From Siphonodentalium dalli (Eukaryota > Mollusca > Scaphopoda > Gadilida > Siphonodentaliidae): a stretch of 64,000 nucleotides of DNA. The notes under the pieces are model-generated. The model had not been told where the DNA came from and did not search any database. It saw only the letters and a list, made by a program, of their open reading frames with translations. The DNA lies in assembly GCA_032622095.1 (NCBI GenBank), contig CP136064.1, positions 1,178,001-1,242,000 on the forward strand, read 5' to 3'. A program made the translations under genes and the position numbers. Numbering within the stretch: the first letter of the stretch is position 1; each line of letters starts with the position of its first letter. Positions 24,808-37,164 of the stretch are shown here, piece after piece.

Positions 24808-27554
24808 ATGGTGGAGTACGGTTGGATATTTGCAATTTTGCGCATGTTTCTCCATACCGCGACATGTCAAATCTGGCCATATCCGAATCGGGTTGTCATT
24901 TACAATGACTGCAGAAAATATATATCTTCATGTTGGAATGCAAATGTATGTTTAAAGGAACAGATGTATCTCAACTTAAAGGGACATAAGTAACACAGTC
25001 ACCAACTTTAAGGGGTATCTGCTATAGACTGGTTACATGGTGGAGTACGGTTGGATATTTTCAATTTTGCGCATGTTTCTCCATACCGCGCCATGTCAAA
25101 TCTGCCCATATCCGAATCGGGTTGTCATTTACAATGACTGCAGAAAATAAATATCTTCATGTTGGAATGCAAATGTATGTTTAAAGGAACAGATGTATCT
25201 CAACTTAAAGGAACATAGGTAACACAGTCACCAACTTAAAGAGGTGTCTGATTTAGACTGGTTCCATGGTGGAGTACGGTTGGATATTTTCTATTTGGCG
25301 CATGTTTCTCCATACCGCGCCATGTCAAATCTGGCCCTATCCGATTCGGGTTGTCATTTACAATGACTGCAGAAAATATATATCTTCATGGTGGAATGCA
25401 AATGTATGTTTAAAGAAACAGATGTATCTCAACTTAAAGGGACATAAGTAGCACAGTCACCAACTTTAAGGGGTATCTGCTATAGACTGGTTCCATGGTG
25501 GAGTACTGTTGGATATTTTCAATTTGGCGCATGTTTCTCCCTACCGCGCCATGTCAAATCTGGCCATATCCGAATCGGGTTGTCATTTACAATGACTGCA
25601 GAAAATATATATCTTCATGGTGGAATGCAAATGTATGTTTAAAGGAACAGATGTATCTCAACTTAAAGGGACATAAGTAACACAGTCACCAACTTTAAGG
25701 GGTATCTGCTATAGACTGGTTCCATGGTGGAGTACGGTTGGATATTTTCAATTTGGCGCATTTTCTCCATACCGCGCCATGTCAAATCTGGCCATATCCG
25801 AATCGGGTTGTCATTTACAATGACTGCAGAAAATATATATCTTCATGTTGGAATGCAAATGTATGTTTAAAGGAACAGATGTATCTCAACTTAAAGGGAC
25901 ATAAGTAACACAGTCACCAATATTAAGGGGTATCTGCTATAGACTGGTTCCATGGTGGAGTACGGTTGGATATTTTCAATTTGGCGCATGTTTCTCCATA
26001 CCGCGCCATGTCAAATCTGGCCATATCCGAATCGGGTTGTCATTTACAATGACTGCAGAAAATATATATCTTCATGTTGGAATGCAAATGTATGTTTAAA
26101 GGAACAGATGTATCTCAACTTAAAGGGACATAAGTAACACAGTCACCAACTTTAAGGGGTATCTGCTATAGACTGGTTACATGGTGGAGTACGGTTGGAT
26201 ATTTTCAATTATGCGCATGTTTCTCCATACCGCGCCATGTCAAATCTGGCCATATCCGAATCGGGTTGTCATTTACAATGACTGCAGAAAATAAATATCT
26301 TCATGTTGGAATGCAAATGTATGTTTAAAGGAACAGATGTATCTCAACTTAAAGGAACATAAGTAACACAGTCACCAACTTAAAGAGGTGTCTGATTTAG
26401 ACTGGTTCCATGGTGGAGTACGGTTGGATATTTTCTATTTGGCGCATGTTTCTCCATACCGCGCCATGTCAAATCTGGCCATATCCGAATCGGGTTGTCA
26501 TTTACAATGACTACAGAAAATAAATATCTTCATGTTGGAATGCAAATGTATGTTTAAAGGAACAGATGTATCTCAACTTAAAGGGACATAAGTAACACAG
26601 TCACCAACTTTAAGGGGTATCTGCTATAGACTGGTTCCATGGTGGAGTACGGTTGGATATTTTCTATTTGGCGCATGTTTCTCCATACTGCGCCATGTCA
26701 AATCTGGCCATATCCGAATCGGGTTGTCATTTACAATGACTACAGAAAATAAATATCTTCATGTTGGAATGCAAATGTATGTTTAAAGAAACAGATGTAT
26801 CTCAACTTAAAGGAACATAAGTAACACAGTCACCAACTTTAAGGGGTATCTGCTATAGACTGGTTCCATGGTGGAGTACTGTTGGATATTTTCAATTTGG
26901 CGCATGTTTCTCCCTACCGCGCCATGTCAAATCTGGCCATATCCGAATCGGGTTGTCATTTACAATGACTACAGAAAATAAATATCTTCATGTTGGAATG
27001 CAAATGTATGTTTAAAGGAACAGATGTATCTCAACTTAAAGGGACATAAGTAACACAGTCACCAACTTAAAGGGGTATCTGCTATAGACTGGTTCCATGG
27101 TGGAGTACGGTTGGATATTTTCAATTTGGCGCATGTTTCTCCATACCGCGCCATGTCAAATCTGGCCATATCCGAATCGGGTTGTCATTTACAATGACTG
27201 CAGAAAATATATATCTTCATGGTGGAATGCAAATGTATGTTTAAAGGAACAGATGTATCTCAACTTAAAGGGACATAAGTAACACAGTCACCAACTTAAA
27301 GGGGTATCTGCTATAGACTGGTTCCATGGTGGAGTACTGTTGGATATTTTCAATTTGGCGCATGTTTCTCCCTACCGCGCCATGTCAAATCTGGCCATAT
27401 CCGAATCGGGTTGTCATTTACAATGACTACAGAAAATAAATATCTTCATGTTGGAATGCAAATGTATGTTTAAAGGAACAGATGTATCTCAACTTAAAGG
27501 GACATAAGTAACACAGTCACCAACTTAAAGGGGTATCTGCTATAGACTGGTTCC
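24808..27554 (+). repeat. 12-monomer HOR, copy 2 (2747 bp)
   Basis: It repeats G-H-I-J(variant)-E-E-U-P-Q-J-A-J and is one base shorter because of a deletion near 25761. Its first G differs from other G units in having gttccatgg instead of gttacatgg and a preceding acttaaagggg linker. The duplication junction therefore falls between that site and the first G marker about 27 bases later. Confidence 0.92.
25755..25768 (+). repeat. 1-bp deletion in an E monomer
   Basis: The unit starting at 25724 reads gcgcattttctcc where others read gcgcatgtttctcc, so one G is lost. The unit is 228 bp and its 61-codon frame is shifted. It is the only single-base deletion I found in the array. Confidence 0.93.
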
Positions 27555-28928
27555 ATGGTGGAGTACGGTTGGATATTTTCAATTTGGCGCATGTTTCTCC
27601 ATACCGCGCAATGTCAAATCTGGCCATATCCGAATCGGGTTGTCATTTACAATGACTGCAGAAAATATATATCTTCATGGTGGAATGCAAATGTATGTTT
27701 AAAGGAACAGATGTATCTCAACTTAAACGGACATAAGTAACACAGTCACCAACTTAAAGGGGTATCTGCTATAGACTGGTTCCATGGTGGAGTACGGTTG
27801 GATATTTTCAATTTGGCGCATGTTTCTCCATACCGCGCCATGTCAAATCTGGCCATATCCGAATCGGGTTGTCATTTACAATGACTGCAGAAAATATATA
27901 TCTTCATGTTGGAATGCAAATGTATGTTTAAAGGAACAGATGTATCTCAACTTAAAGGGACATAAGTAACACAGTCACCAACTTTAAGGGGTATCTGCTA
28001 TAGACTGGTTACATGGTGGAGTACGGTCGGATATTTTCAATTATGCGCATGTTTCTCCATACCGCGCCATGTCAAATCTGGCCATATCCGAATCGGGTTG
28101 TCATTTACAATGACTGCAGAAAATAAATATCTTCATGTTGGAATGCAAATGTATGTTTAAAGGAACAGATGTATCTCAACTTAAAGGAACATAAGTAACA
28201 CAGTCACCAACTTAAAGAGGTGTCTGATTTAGACTGGTTCCATGGTGGAGTACGGTTGGATATTTTCTATTTGGCGCATGTTTCTCCATACCGCGCCATG
28301 TCAAATCTGGCCATATCCGAATCGGGTTGTCATTTACAATGACTACAGAAAATAAATATCTTCATGTTGGAATGCAAATGTATGTTTAAAGGAACAGATG
28401 TATCTCAACTTAAAGGGACATAAGTAACACAGTCACCAACTTTAAGGGGTATCTGCTATAGACTGGTTCCATGGTGGAGTACGGTTGGATATTTTCTATT
28501 TGGCGCATGTTTCTCCATACTGCGCCATGTCAAATCTGGCCATATCCGAATCGGGTTGTCATTTACAATGACTACAGAAAATAAATATCTTCATGTTGGA
28601 ATGCAAATGTATGTTTAAAGAAACAGATGTATCTCAACTTAAAGGAACATAAGTAACACAGTCACCAACTTTAAGGGGTATCTGCTATAGACTGGTTCCA
28701 TGGTGGAGTACTGTTGGATATTTTCAATTTGGCGCATGTTTCTCCCTACCGCGCCATGTCAAATCTGGCCATATCCGAATCGGGTTGTCATTTACAATGA
28801 CTACAGAAAATAAATATCTTCATGTTGGAATGCAAATGTATGTTTAAAGGAACAGATGTATCTCAACTTAAAGGGACATAAGTAACACAGTCACCAACTT
28901 AAAGGGGTATCTGCTATAGACTGGTTCC
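27555..28928 (+). repeat. Six-monomer segment T-E-U-P-Q-J
   Basis: This joins the 12-mer series to the 2.74-kb triplicated block. Usually S lies between T and E, and here S is absent. The U unit has a private cggtcgg near 28026. The following A at 28929 starts the triplicated block. Confidence 0.88.
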
Positions 28929-29796
28929 ATGGTGGAGTACGGTTGGATATTTTCAATTTGGCGCATGTTTCTCCATACCGCGCCATGTCAAATCTGGCCA
29001 TATCCGAATCGGGTTGTCATTTACAATGACTGCAGAAAATATATATCTTCATGGTGGAATGCAAATGTATGTTTAAAGGAACAGATGTATCTCAACTTAA
29101 AGGGACATAAGTAACACAGTCACCAACTTAAAGGGGTATCTGCTATAGACTGGTTCCATGGTGGAGTACTGTTGGATATTTTCAATTTGGCGCATGTTTC
29201 TCCCTACCGCGCCATGTCAAATCTGGCCATATCCGAATCGGGTTGTCATTTACAATGACTACAGAAAATAAATATCTTCATGTTGGAATGCAAATGTATG
29301 TTTAAAGGAACAGATGTATCTCAACTTAAAGGGACATAAGTAACACAGTCACCAACTTAAAGGGGTATCTGCTATAGACTGGTTCCATGTTGGAGTACGG
29401 TTGGATATTTTCAATTTGGCGCATGTTTCTCCATACCGCGCAATGTCAAATCTGGCCATATCCGAATCGGGTTGTCATTTACAATGACTGCAGAAAATAT
29501 ATATCTTCATGGTGGAATGCAAATGTATGTTTAAAGGAACAGATGTATCTCAACTTAAACGGACATAAGTAACACAGTCACCAACTTAAAGGGGTATCTG
29601 CTATAGACTGGTTCCATGGTGGAGTACGGTTGGATATTTTCAATTTGGCGCATGTTTCTCCATACCGCGCCATGTCAAATCTGGCCCTATCCGAATCGGG
29701 TTGTCATTTACAATGACTGCAGAAAATATATATCTTCATGGTGGAATGCAAATGTATGTTTAAAGGAACAGATGTATCTCAACTTAAAGGGACATA

Positions 29797-29812
29797 AGTA
29801 ACAGTCACCAAC
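29797..29812 (+). repeat. 2-bp deletion marker after S, copy 1 of 3
   Basis: The tail reads agtaacagtcacc where others read agtaacacagtcacc, so one CA is lost from a short ACACA run. The following unit starts 227 bp downstream. The same loss lies at the same place in the next two blocks (near 32545 and 35291), so it predates their duplication. Confidence 0.93.
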
Positions 29813-30758
29813 TTTAAGGGGTATCTGCTATAGACTGGTTCCATGGTGGAGTACGGTTGGATATTTTCAATTTGGCGCATGTTTCTCCATACCGCGCCAT
29901 GTCAAATCTGGCCATATCCGAATCGGGTTGTCATTTACAATGACTGCAGAAAATATATATCTTCATGTTGGAATGCAAATGTATGTTTAAAGGAACAGAT
30001 GTATCTCAACTTAAAGGGACATAAGTAACACAGTCACCAATATTAAGGGGTATCTGCTATAGACTGGTTCCATGGTGGAGTACGGTTGGATATTTTCAAT
30101 TTGGCGCATGTTTCTCCATATCGCGCCATGTCAAATCTGGCCATATCCGAATCGGGTTGTCATTTACAATGACTGCAGAAAATATATATCTTCATGTTGG
30201 AATGCAAATGTATGTTTAAAGGAACAGATGTATCTCAACTTAAAGGGACATAAGTAACACCGTCACCAACTTTAAGGGGTATCTGCTATAGACTGGTTAC
30301 ATGGTGGAGTACGGTTGGATATTTTCAATTTTGCGCATGTTTCTCCATACCGCGCCATGTCAAATCTGCCCATATCCGAATCGGGTTGTCATTTACAATG
30401 ACTGCAGAAAATAAATATCTTCATGTTGGAATGCAAATGTATGTTTAAAGGAACAGATGTATCTCAACTTAAAGGAACATAGGTAACACAGTCACCAACT
30501 TAAAGAGGTGTCTGATTTAGACTGGTTCCATGGTGGAGTACGATTGGATATTTTCTATTTGGCGCATGTTTCTCCATACCGCGCCATGTCAAATCTGGCC
30601 CTATCCGATTCGGGTTGTCATTTACAATGACTGCAGAAAATATATATCTTCATGGTGGAATGCAAATGTATGTTTAAAGAAACAGATGTATCTCAACTTA
30701 AAGGGACATAAGTAGCACAGTCACCAACTTTAAGGGGTATCTGCTATAGACTGGTTCC

Positions 30759-30987
30759 ATGGTGGAGTACTGTTGGATATTTTCAATTTGGTGCATGTTT
30801 TTCCATACCGCGCCATGTCAAATCTGGCCATATCCGAATCGGGTTGTCATTTACAATGACTACAGAAAATAAATATCTTCATGTTGGAAAGCAAATGTAT
30901 GTTTAAAGGAACAGATGTATCTCAACTTAAAGGGACATAAGTAACACAGTCACCAACTTAAAGAGGTGTCTGCTATAGACTGGTTCC
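30759..30987 (+). repeat. J/O hybrid monomer, early crossover
   Basis: The unit starts as J (gtactgttgg) but from position 34 is O (ttggtgca, tttttcc, ggaaagcaa). The linker that follows is itself chimeric: aagaggtgtctg followed by ctata. J and O stand as neighbours at 36707/36936, 39684/39913 and 45180/45409. The crossover lies between positions 13 and 34. Copies are at 33503 and 36249. Confidence 0.86.
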
Positions 30988-31626
30988 ATGGTGGAGTACG
31001 GTTGGATATTTTCAATTTGGCGCATGTTTCTCCATACCGCGCCATGTCAAATCTGGCCATATCCGAATCGGGTTGTCATTTACAATGACTGCAGAAAATA
31101 TATATCTTCATGTTGGAATGCAAATGTATGTTTAAAGGAACAGATGTATCTCAACTTAAAGGGACATAAGTAACACAGTCACCAATATTAAGGGGTATCT
31201 GCTATAGACTGGTTCCATGGTGGAGTACGGTTGGATATTTTCTATTTGGCGCATGTTTCTCCATACTGCGCCATGTCAAATCTGGCCATATCCGAATCGG
31301 GTTGTCATTTACAATGACTACAGAAAATAAATATCTTCATGTTGGAATGCAAATGTATGTTTAAAGAAACAGATGTATCTCAACTTAAAGGAACATAAGT
31401 AACACAGTCACCAACTTTAAGGGGTATCTGCTATAGACTGGTTCCATGGTGGAGTACTGTTGGATATTTTCAATTTGGCGCATGTTTCTCCCTACCGCGC
31501 CATGTCAAATCTGGCCATATCCGAATCGGGTTGTCATTTACAATGACTACAGAAAATAAATATCTTCATGTTGGAATGCAAATGTATGTTTAAAGGAACA
31601 GATGTATCTCAACTTAAAGGGACATA

Positions 31627-31642
31627 AGTAACAGTCACCAAC
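31627..31642 (+). repeat. 2-bp deletion marker after J, unique to one block
   Basis: The same CA loss occurs in a J tail at the end of block copy 1. The matching J tails at 34376 and elsewhere are full length. It arose separately or was copied locally from an S tail. The short ACACA run makes slippage plausible. Confidence 0.92.
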
Positions 31643-31672
31643 TTAAAGGGGTATCTGCTATAGACTGGTTCC

Positions 31673-34418
31673 ATGGTGGAGTACGGTTGGATATTTTCAA
31701 TTTGGCGCATGTTTCTCCATACCGCGCCATGTCAAATCTGGCCATATCCGAATCGGGTTGTCATTTACAATGACTGCAGAAAATATATATCTTCATGGTG
31801 GAATGCAAATGTATGTTTAAAGGAACAGATGTATCTCAACTTAAAGGGACATAAGTAACACAGTCACCAACTTAAAGGGGTATCTGCTATAGACTGGTTC
31901 CATGGTGGAGTACTGTTGGATATTTTCAATTTGGCGCATGTTTCTCCCTACCGCGCCATGTCAAATCTGGCCATATCCGAATCGGGTTGTCATTTACAAT
32001 GACTACAGAAAATAAATATCTTCATGTTGGAATGCAAATGTATGTTTAAAGGAACAGATGTATCTCAACTTAAAGGGACATAAGTAACACAGTCACCAAC
32101 TTAAAGGGGTATCTGCTATAGACTGGTTCCATGTTGGAGTACGGTTGGATATTTTCAATTTGGCGCATGTTTCTCCATACCGCGCAATGTCAAATCTGGC
32201 CATATCCGAATCGGGTTGTCATTTACAATGACTGCAGAAAATATATATCTTCATGGTGGAATGCAAATGTATGTTTAAAGGAACAGATGTATCTCAACTT
32301 AAACGGACATAAGTAACACAGTCACCAACTTAAAGGGGTATCTGCTATAGACTGGTTCCATGGTGGAGTACGGTTGGATATTTTCAATTTGGCGCATGTT
32401 TCTCCATACCGCGCCATGTCAAATCTGGCCCTATCCGAATCGGGTTGTCATTTACAATGACTGCAGAAAATATATATCTTCATGGTGGAATGCAAATGTA
32501 TGTTTAAAGGAACAGATGTATCTCAACTTAAAGGGACATAAGTAACAGTCACCAACTTTAAGGGGTATCTGCTATAGACTGGTTCCATGGTGGAGTACGG
32601 TTGGATATTTTCAATTTGGCGCATGTTTCTCCATACCGCGCCATGTCAAATCTGGCCATATCCGAATCGGGTTGTCATTTACAATGACTGCAGAAAATAT
32701 ATATCTTCATGTTGGAATGCAAATGTATGTTTAAAGGAACAGATGTATCTCAACTTAAAGGGACATAAGTAACACAGTCACCAATATTAAGGGGTATCTG
32801 CTATAGACTGGTTCCATGGTGGAGTACGGTTGGATATTTTCAATTTGGCGCATGTTTCTCCATATCGCGCCATGTCAAATCTGGCCATATCCGAATCGGG
32901 TTGTCATTTACAATGACTGCAGAAAATATATATCTTCATGTTGGAATGCAAATGTATGTTTAAAGGAACAGATGTATCTCAACTTAAAGGGACATAAGTA
33001 ACACCGTCACCAACTTTAAGGGGTATCTGCTATAGACTGGTTACATGGTGGAGTACGGTTGGATATTTTCAATTTTGCGCATGTTTCTCCATACCGCGCC
33101 ATGTCAAATCTGCCCATATCCGAATCGGGTTGTCATTTACAATGACTGCAGAAAATAAATATCTTCATGTTGGAATGCAAATGTATGTTTAAAGGAACAG
33201 ATGTATCTCAACTTAAAGGAACATAGGTAACACAGTCACCAACTTAAAGAGGTGTCTGATTTAGACTGGTTCCATGGTGGAGTACGATTGGATATTTTCT
33301 ATTTGGCGCATGTTTCTCCATACCGCGCCATGTCAAATCTGGCCCTATCCGATTCGGGTTGTCATTTACAATGACTGCAGAAAATATATATCTTCATGGT
33401 GGAATGCAAATGTATGTTTAAAGAAACAGATGTATCTCAACTTAAAGGGACATAAGTAGCACAGTCACCAACTTTAAGGGGTATCTGCTATAGACTGGTT
33501 CCATGGTGGAGTACTGTTGGATATTTTCAATTTGGTGCATGTTTTTCCATACCGCGCCATGTCAAATCTGGCCATATCCGAATCGGGTTGTCATTTACAA
33601 TGACTACAGAAAATAAATATCTTCATGTTGGAAAGCAAATGTATGTTTAAAGGAACAGATGTATCTCAACTTAAAGGGACATAAGTAACACAGTCACCAA
33701 CTTAAAGAGGTGTCTGCTATAGACTGGTTCCATGGTGGAGTACGGTTGGATATTTTCAATTTGGCGCATGTTTCTCCATACCGCGCCATGTCAAATCTGG
33801 CCATATCCGAATCGGGTTGTCATTTACAATGACTGCAGAAAATATATATCTTCATGTTGGAATGCAAATGTATGTTTAAAGGAACAGATGTATCTCAACT
33901 TAAAGGGACATAAGTAACACAGTCACCAATATTAAGGGGTATCTGCTATAGACTGGTTCCATGGTGGAGTACGGTTGGATATTTTCTATTTGGCGCATGT
34001 TTCTCCATACTGCGCCATGTCAAATCTGGCCATATCCGAATCGGGTTGTCATTTACAATGACTACAGAAAATAAATATCTTCATGTTGGAATGCAAATGT
34101 ATGTTTAAAGAAACAGATGTATCTCAACTTAAAGGAACATAAGTAACACAGTCACCAACTTTAAGGGGTATCTGCTATAGACTGGTTCCATGGTGGAGTA
34201 CTGTTGGATATTTTCAATTTGGCGCATGTTTCTCCCTACCGCGCCATGTCAAATCTGGCCATATCCGAATCGGGTTGTCATTTACAATGACTACAGAAAA
34301 TAAATATCTTCATGTTGGAATGCAAATGTATGTTTAAAGGAACAGATGTATCTCAACTTAAAGGGACATAAGTAACACAGTCACCAACTTAAAGGGGTAT
34401 CTGCTATAGACTGGTTCC
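31673..34418 (+). repeat. Triplicated 12-monomer HOR, copy 2 (2746 bp)
   Basis: It has the same order and the same private markers as copy 1: ccatgttgg near 32131, the 2-bp loss near 32545, tacgattgg near 33280 and the J/O hybrid at 33503. It lacks the second 2-bp loss seen at 31631. By eye I see almost no other difference from copy 1, which suggests a very recent duplication or strong homogenisation. Confidence 0.93.
32541..32556 (+). repeat. 2-bp deletion marker after S, copy 2 of 3
   Basis: The tail of the S unit at 32360 reads agtaacagtcacc. It matches the loss near 29801 and shifts the next unit start to 32587 (227 bp). Confidence 0.93.
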
Positions 34419-37164
34419 ATGGTGGAGTACGGTTGGATATTTTCAATTTGGCGCATGTTTCTCCATACCGCGCCATGTCAAATCTGGCCATATCCGAATC
34501 GGGTTGTCATTTACAATGACTGCAGAAAATATATATCTTCATGGTGGAATGCAAATGTATGTTTAAAGGAACAGATGTATCTCAACTTAAAGGGACATAA
34601 GTAACACAGTCACCAACTTAAAGGGGTATCTGCTATAGACTGGTTCCATGGTGGAGTACTGTTGGATATTTTCAATTTGGCGCATGTTTCTCCCTACCGC
34701 GCCATGTCAAATCTGGCCATATCCGAATCGGGTTGTCATTTACAATGACTACAGAAAATAAATATCTTCATGTTGGAATGCAAATGTATGTTTAAAGGAA
34801 CAGATGTATCTCAACTTAAAGGGACATAAGTAACACAGTCACCAACTTAAAGGGGTATCTGCTATAGACTGGTTCCATGTTGGAGTACGGTTGGATATTT
34901 TCAATTTGGCGCATGTTTCTCCATACCGCGCAATGTCAAATCTGGCCATATCCGAATCGGGTTGTCATTTACAATGACTGCAGAAAATATATATCTTCAT
35001 GGTGGAATGCAAATGTATGTTTAAAGGAACAGATGTATCTCAACTTAAACGGACATAAGTAACACAGTCACCAACTTAAAGGGGTATCTGCTATAGACTG
35101 GTTCCATGGTGGAGTACGGTTGGATATTTTCAATTTGGCGCATGTTTCTCCATACCGCGCCATGTCAAATCTGGCCCTATCCGAATCGGGTTGTCATTTA
35201 CAATGACTGCAGAAAATATATATCTTCATGGTGGAATGCAAATGTATGTTTAAAGGAACAGATGTATCTCAACTTAAAGGGACATAAGTAACAGTCACCA
35301 ACTTTAAGGGGTATCTGCTATAGACTGGTTCCATGGTGGAGTACGGTTGGATATTTTCAATTTGGCGCATGTTTCTCCATACCGCGCCATGTCAAATCTG
35401 GCCATATCCGAATCGGGTTGTCATTTACAATGACTGCAGAAAATATATATCTTCATGTTGGAATGCAAATGTATGTTTAAAGGAACAGATGTATCTCAAC
35501 TTAAAGGGACATAAGTAACACAGTCACCAATATTAAGGGGTATCTGCTATAGACTGGTTCCATGGTGGAGTACGGTTGGATATTTTCAATTTGGCGCATG
35601 TTTCTCCATATCGCGCCATGTCAAATCTGGCCATATCCGAATCGGGTTGTCATTTACAATGACTGCAGAAAATATATATCTTCATGTTGGAATGCAAATG
35701 TATGTTTAAAGGAACAGATGTATCTCAACTTAAAGGGACATAAGTAACACCGTCACCAACTTTAAGGGGTATCTGCTATAGACTGGTTACATGGTGGAGT
35801 ACGGTTGGATATTTTCAATTTTGCGCATGTTTCTCCATACCGCGCCATGTCAAATCTGCCCATATCCGAATCGGGTTGTCATTTACAATGACTGCAGAAA
35901 ATAAATATCTTCATGTTGGAATGCAAATGTATGTTTAAAGGAACAGATGTATCTCAACTTAAAGGAACATAGGTAACACAGTCACCAACTTAAAGAGGTG
36001 TCTGATTTAGACTGGTTCCATGGTGGAGTACGATTGGATATTTTCTATTTGGCGCATGTTTCTCCATACCGCGCCATGTCAAATCTGGCCCTATCCGATT
36101 CGGGTTGTCATTTACAATGACTGCAGAAAATATATATCTTCATGGTGGAATGCAAATGTATGTTTAAAGAAACAGATGTATCTCAACTTAAAGGGACATA
36201 AGTAGCACAGTCACCAACTTTAAGGGGTATCTGCTATAGACTGGTTCCATGGTGGAGTACTGTTGGATATTTTCAATTTGGTGCATGTTTTTCCATACCG
36301 CGCCATGTCAAATCTGGCCATATCCGAATCGGGTTGTCATTTACAATGACTACAGAAAATAAATATCTTCATGTTGGAAAGCAAATGTATGTTTAAAGGA
36401 ACAGATGTATCTCAACTTAAAGGGACATAAGTAACACAGTCACCAACTTAAAGGGGTATCTGCTATAGACTGGTTCCATGGTGGAGTACGGTTGGATATT
36501 TTCTATTTGGCGCATGTTTCTCCATACCGCGCCATGTCAAATCTGGCCCTATCCGATTCGGGTTGTCATTTACAATGACTGCAGAAAATATATATCTTCA
36601 TGGTGGAATGCAAATGTATGTTTAAAGAAACAGATGTATCTCAACTTAAAGGGACATAAGTAGCACAGTCACCAACTTTAAGGGGTATCTGCTATAGACT
36701 GGTTCCATGGTGGAGTACTGTTGGATATTTTCAATTTGGCGCATGTTTCTCCCTACCGCGCCATGTCAAATCTGGCCATATCCGAATCGGGTTGTCATTT
36801 ACAATGACTACAGAAAATAAATATCTTCATGTTGGAATGCAAATGTATGTTTAAAGGAACAGATGTATCTCAACTTAAAGGGACATAAGTAACACAGTCA
36901 CCAACTTTAAGGGGTATCTGCTATAGACTGGTTCCATGGTGGAGTACGGTTGGATATTTTCAATTTGGTGCATGTTTTTCCATACCGCGCCATGTCAAAT
37001 CTGGCCATATCCGAATCGGGTTGTCATTTACAATGACTACAGAAAATAAATATCTTCATGTTGGAAAGCAAATGTATGTTTAAAGGAACAGATGTATCTC
37101 AACTTAAAGGGACATAAGTAACACAGTCACCAACTTAAAGGGGTATCTGCTATAGACTGGTTCC
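34419..37164 (+). repeat. Triplicated 12-monomer HOR, copy 3, last three units replaced
   Basis: Nine units match copies 1 and 2 (A-J-T-S-E-F-H-I-J/O, 34419-36477), including the 2-bp loss near 35291. The last three are I-J-O instead of E-Q-J, so the homology ends at about 36478 inside the J/O tail. The I-J-O run leads into the next HOR class, in which I-J-O is also the closing triplet. Confidence 0.92.
35287..35302 (+). repeat. 2-bp deletion marker after S, copy 3 of 3
   Basis: The tail of the S unit at 35106 reads agtaacagtcacc, the third occurrence of the shared loss. It confirms that copy 3 belongs to the same duplication family although its last three units differ. Confidence 0.93.

Larger units (their letters stand above)
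28929..31672 (+). repeat. Triplicated 12-monomer HOR, copy 1 (2744 bp)
   Basis: Order: A-J-T-S-E-F-H-I-(J/O hybrid)-E-Q-J. Block markers are ccatgttgg in T (29387), a 2-bp loss after S (29801), tacgattgg in I (30530) and the J/O hybrid at 30759. A second 2-bp loss of the same type near 31631 is unique to this copy, which is why it is 2744 bp rather than 2746 bp. G is missing between F and H. Confidence 0.93.
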
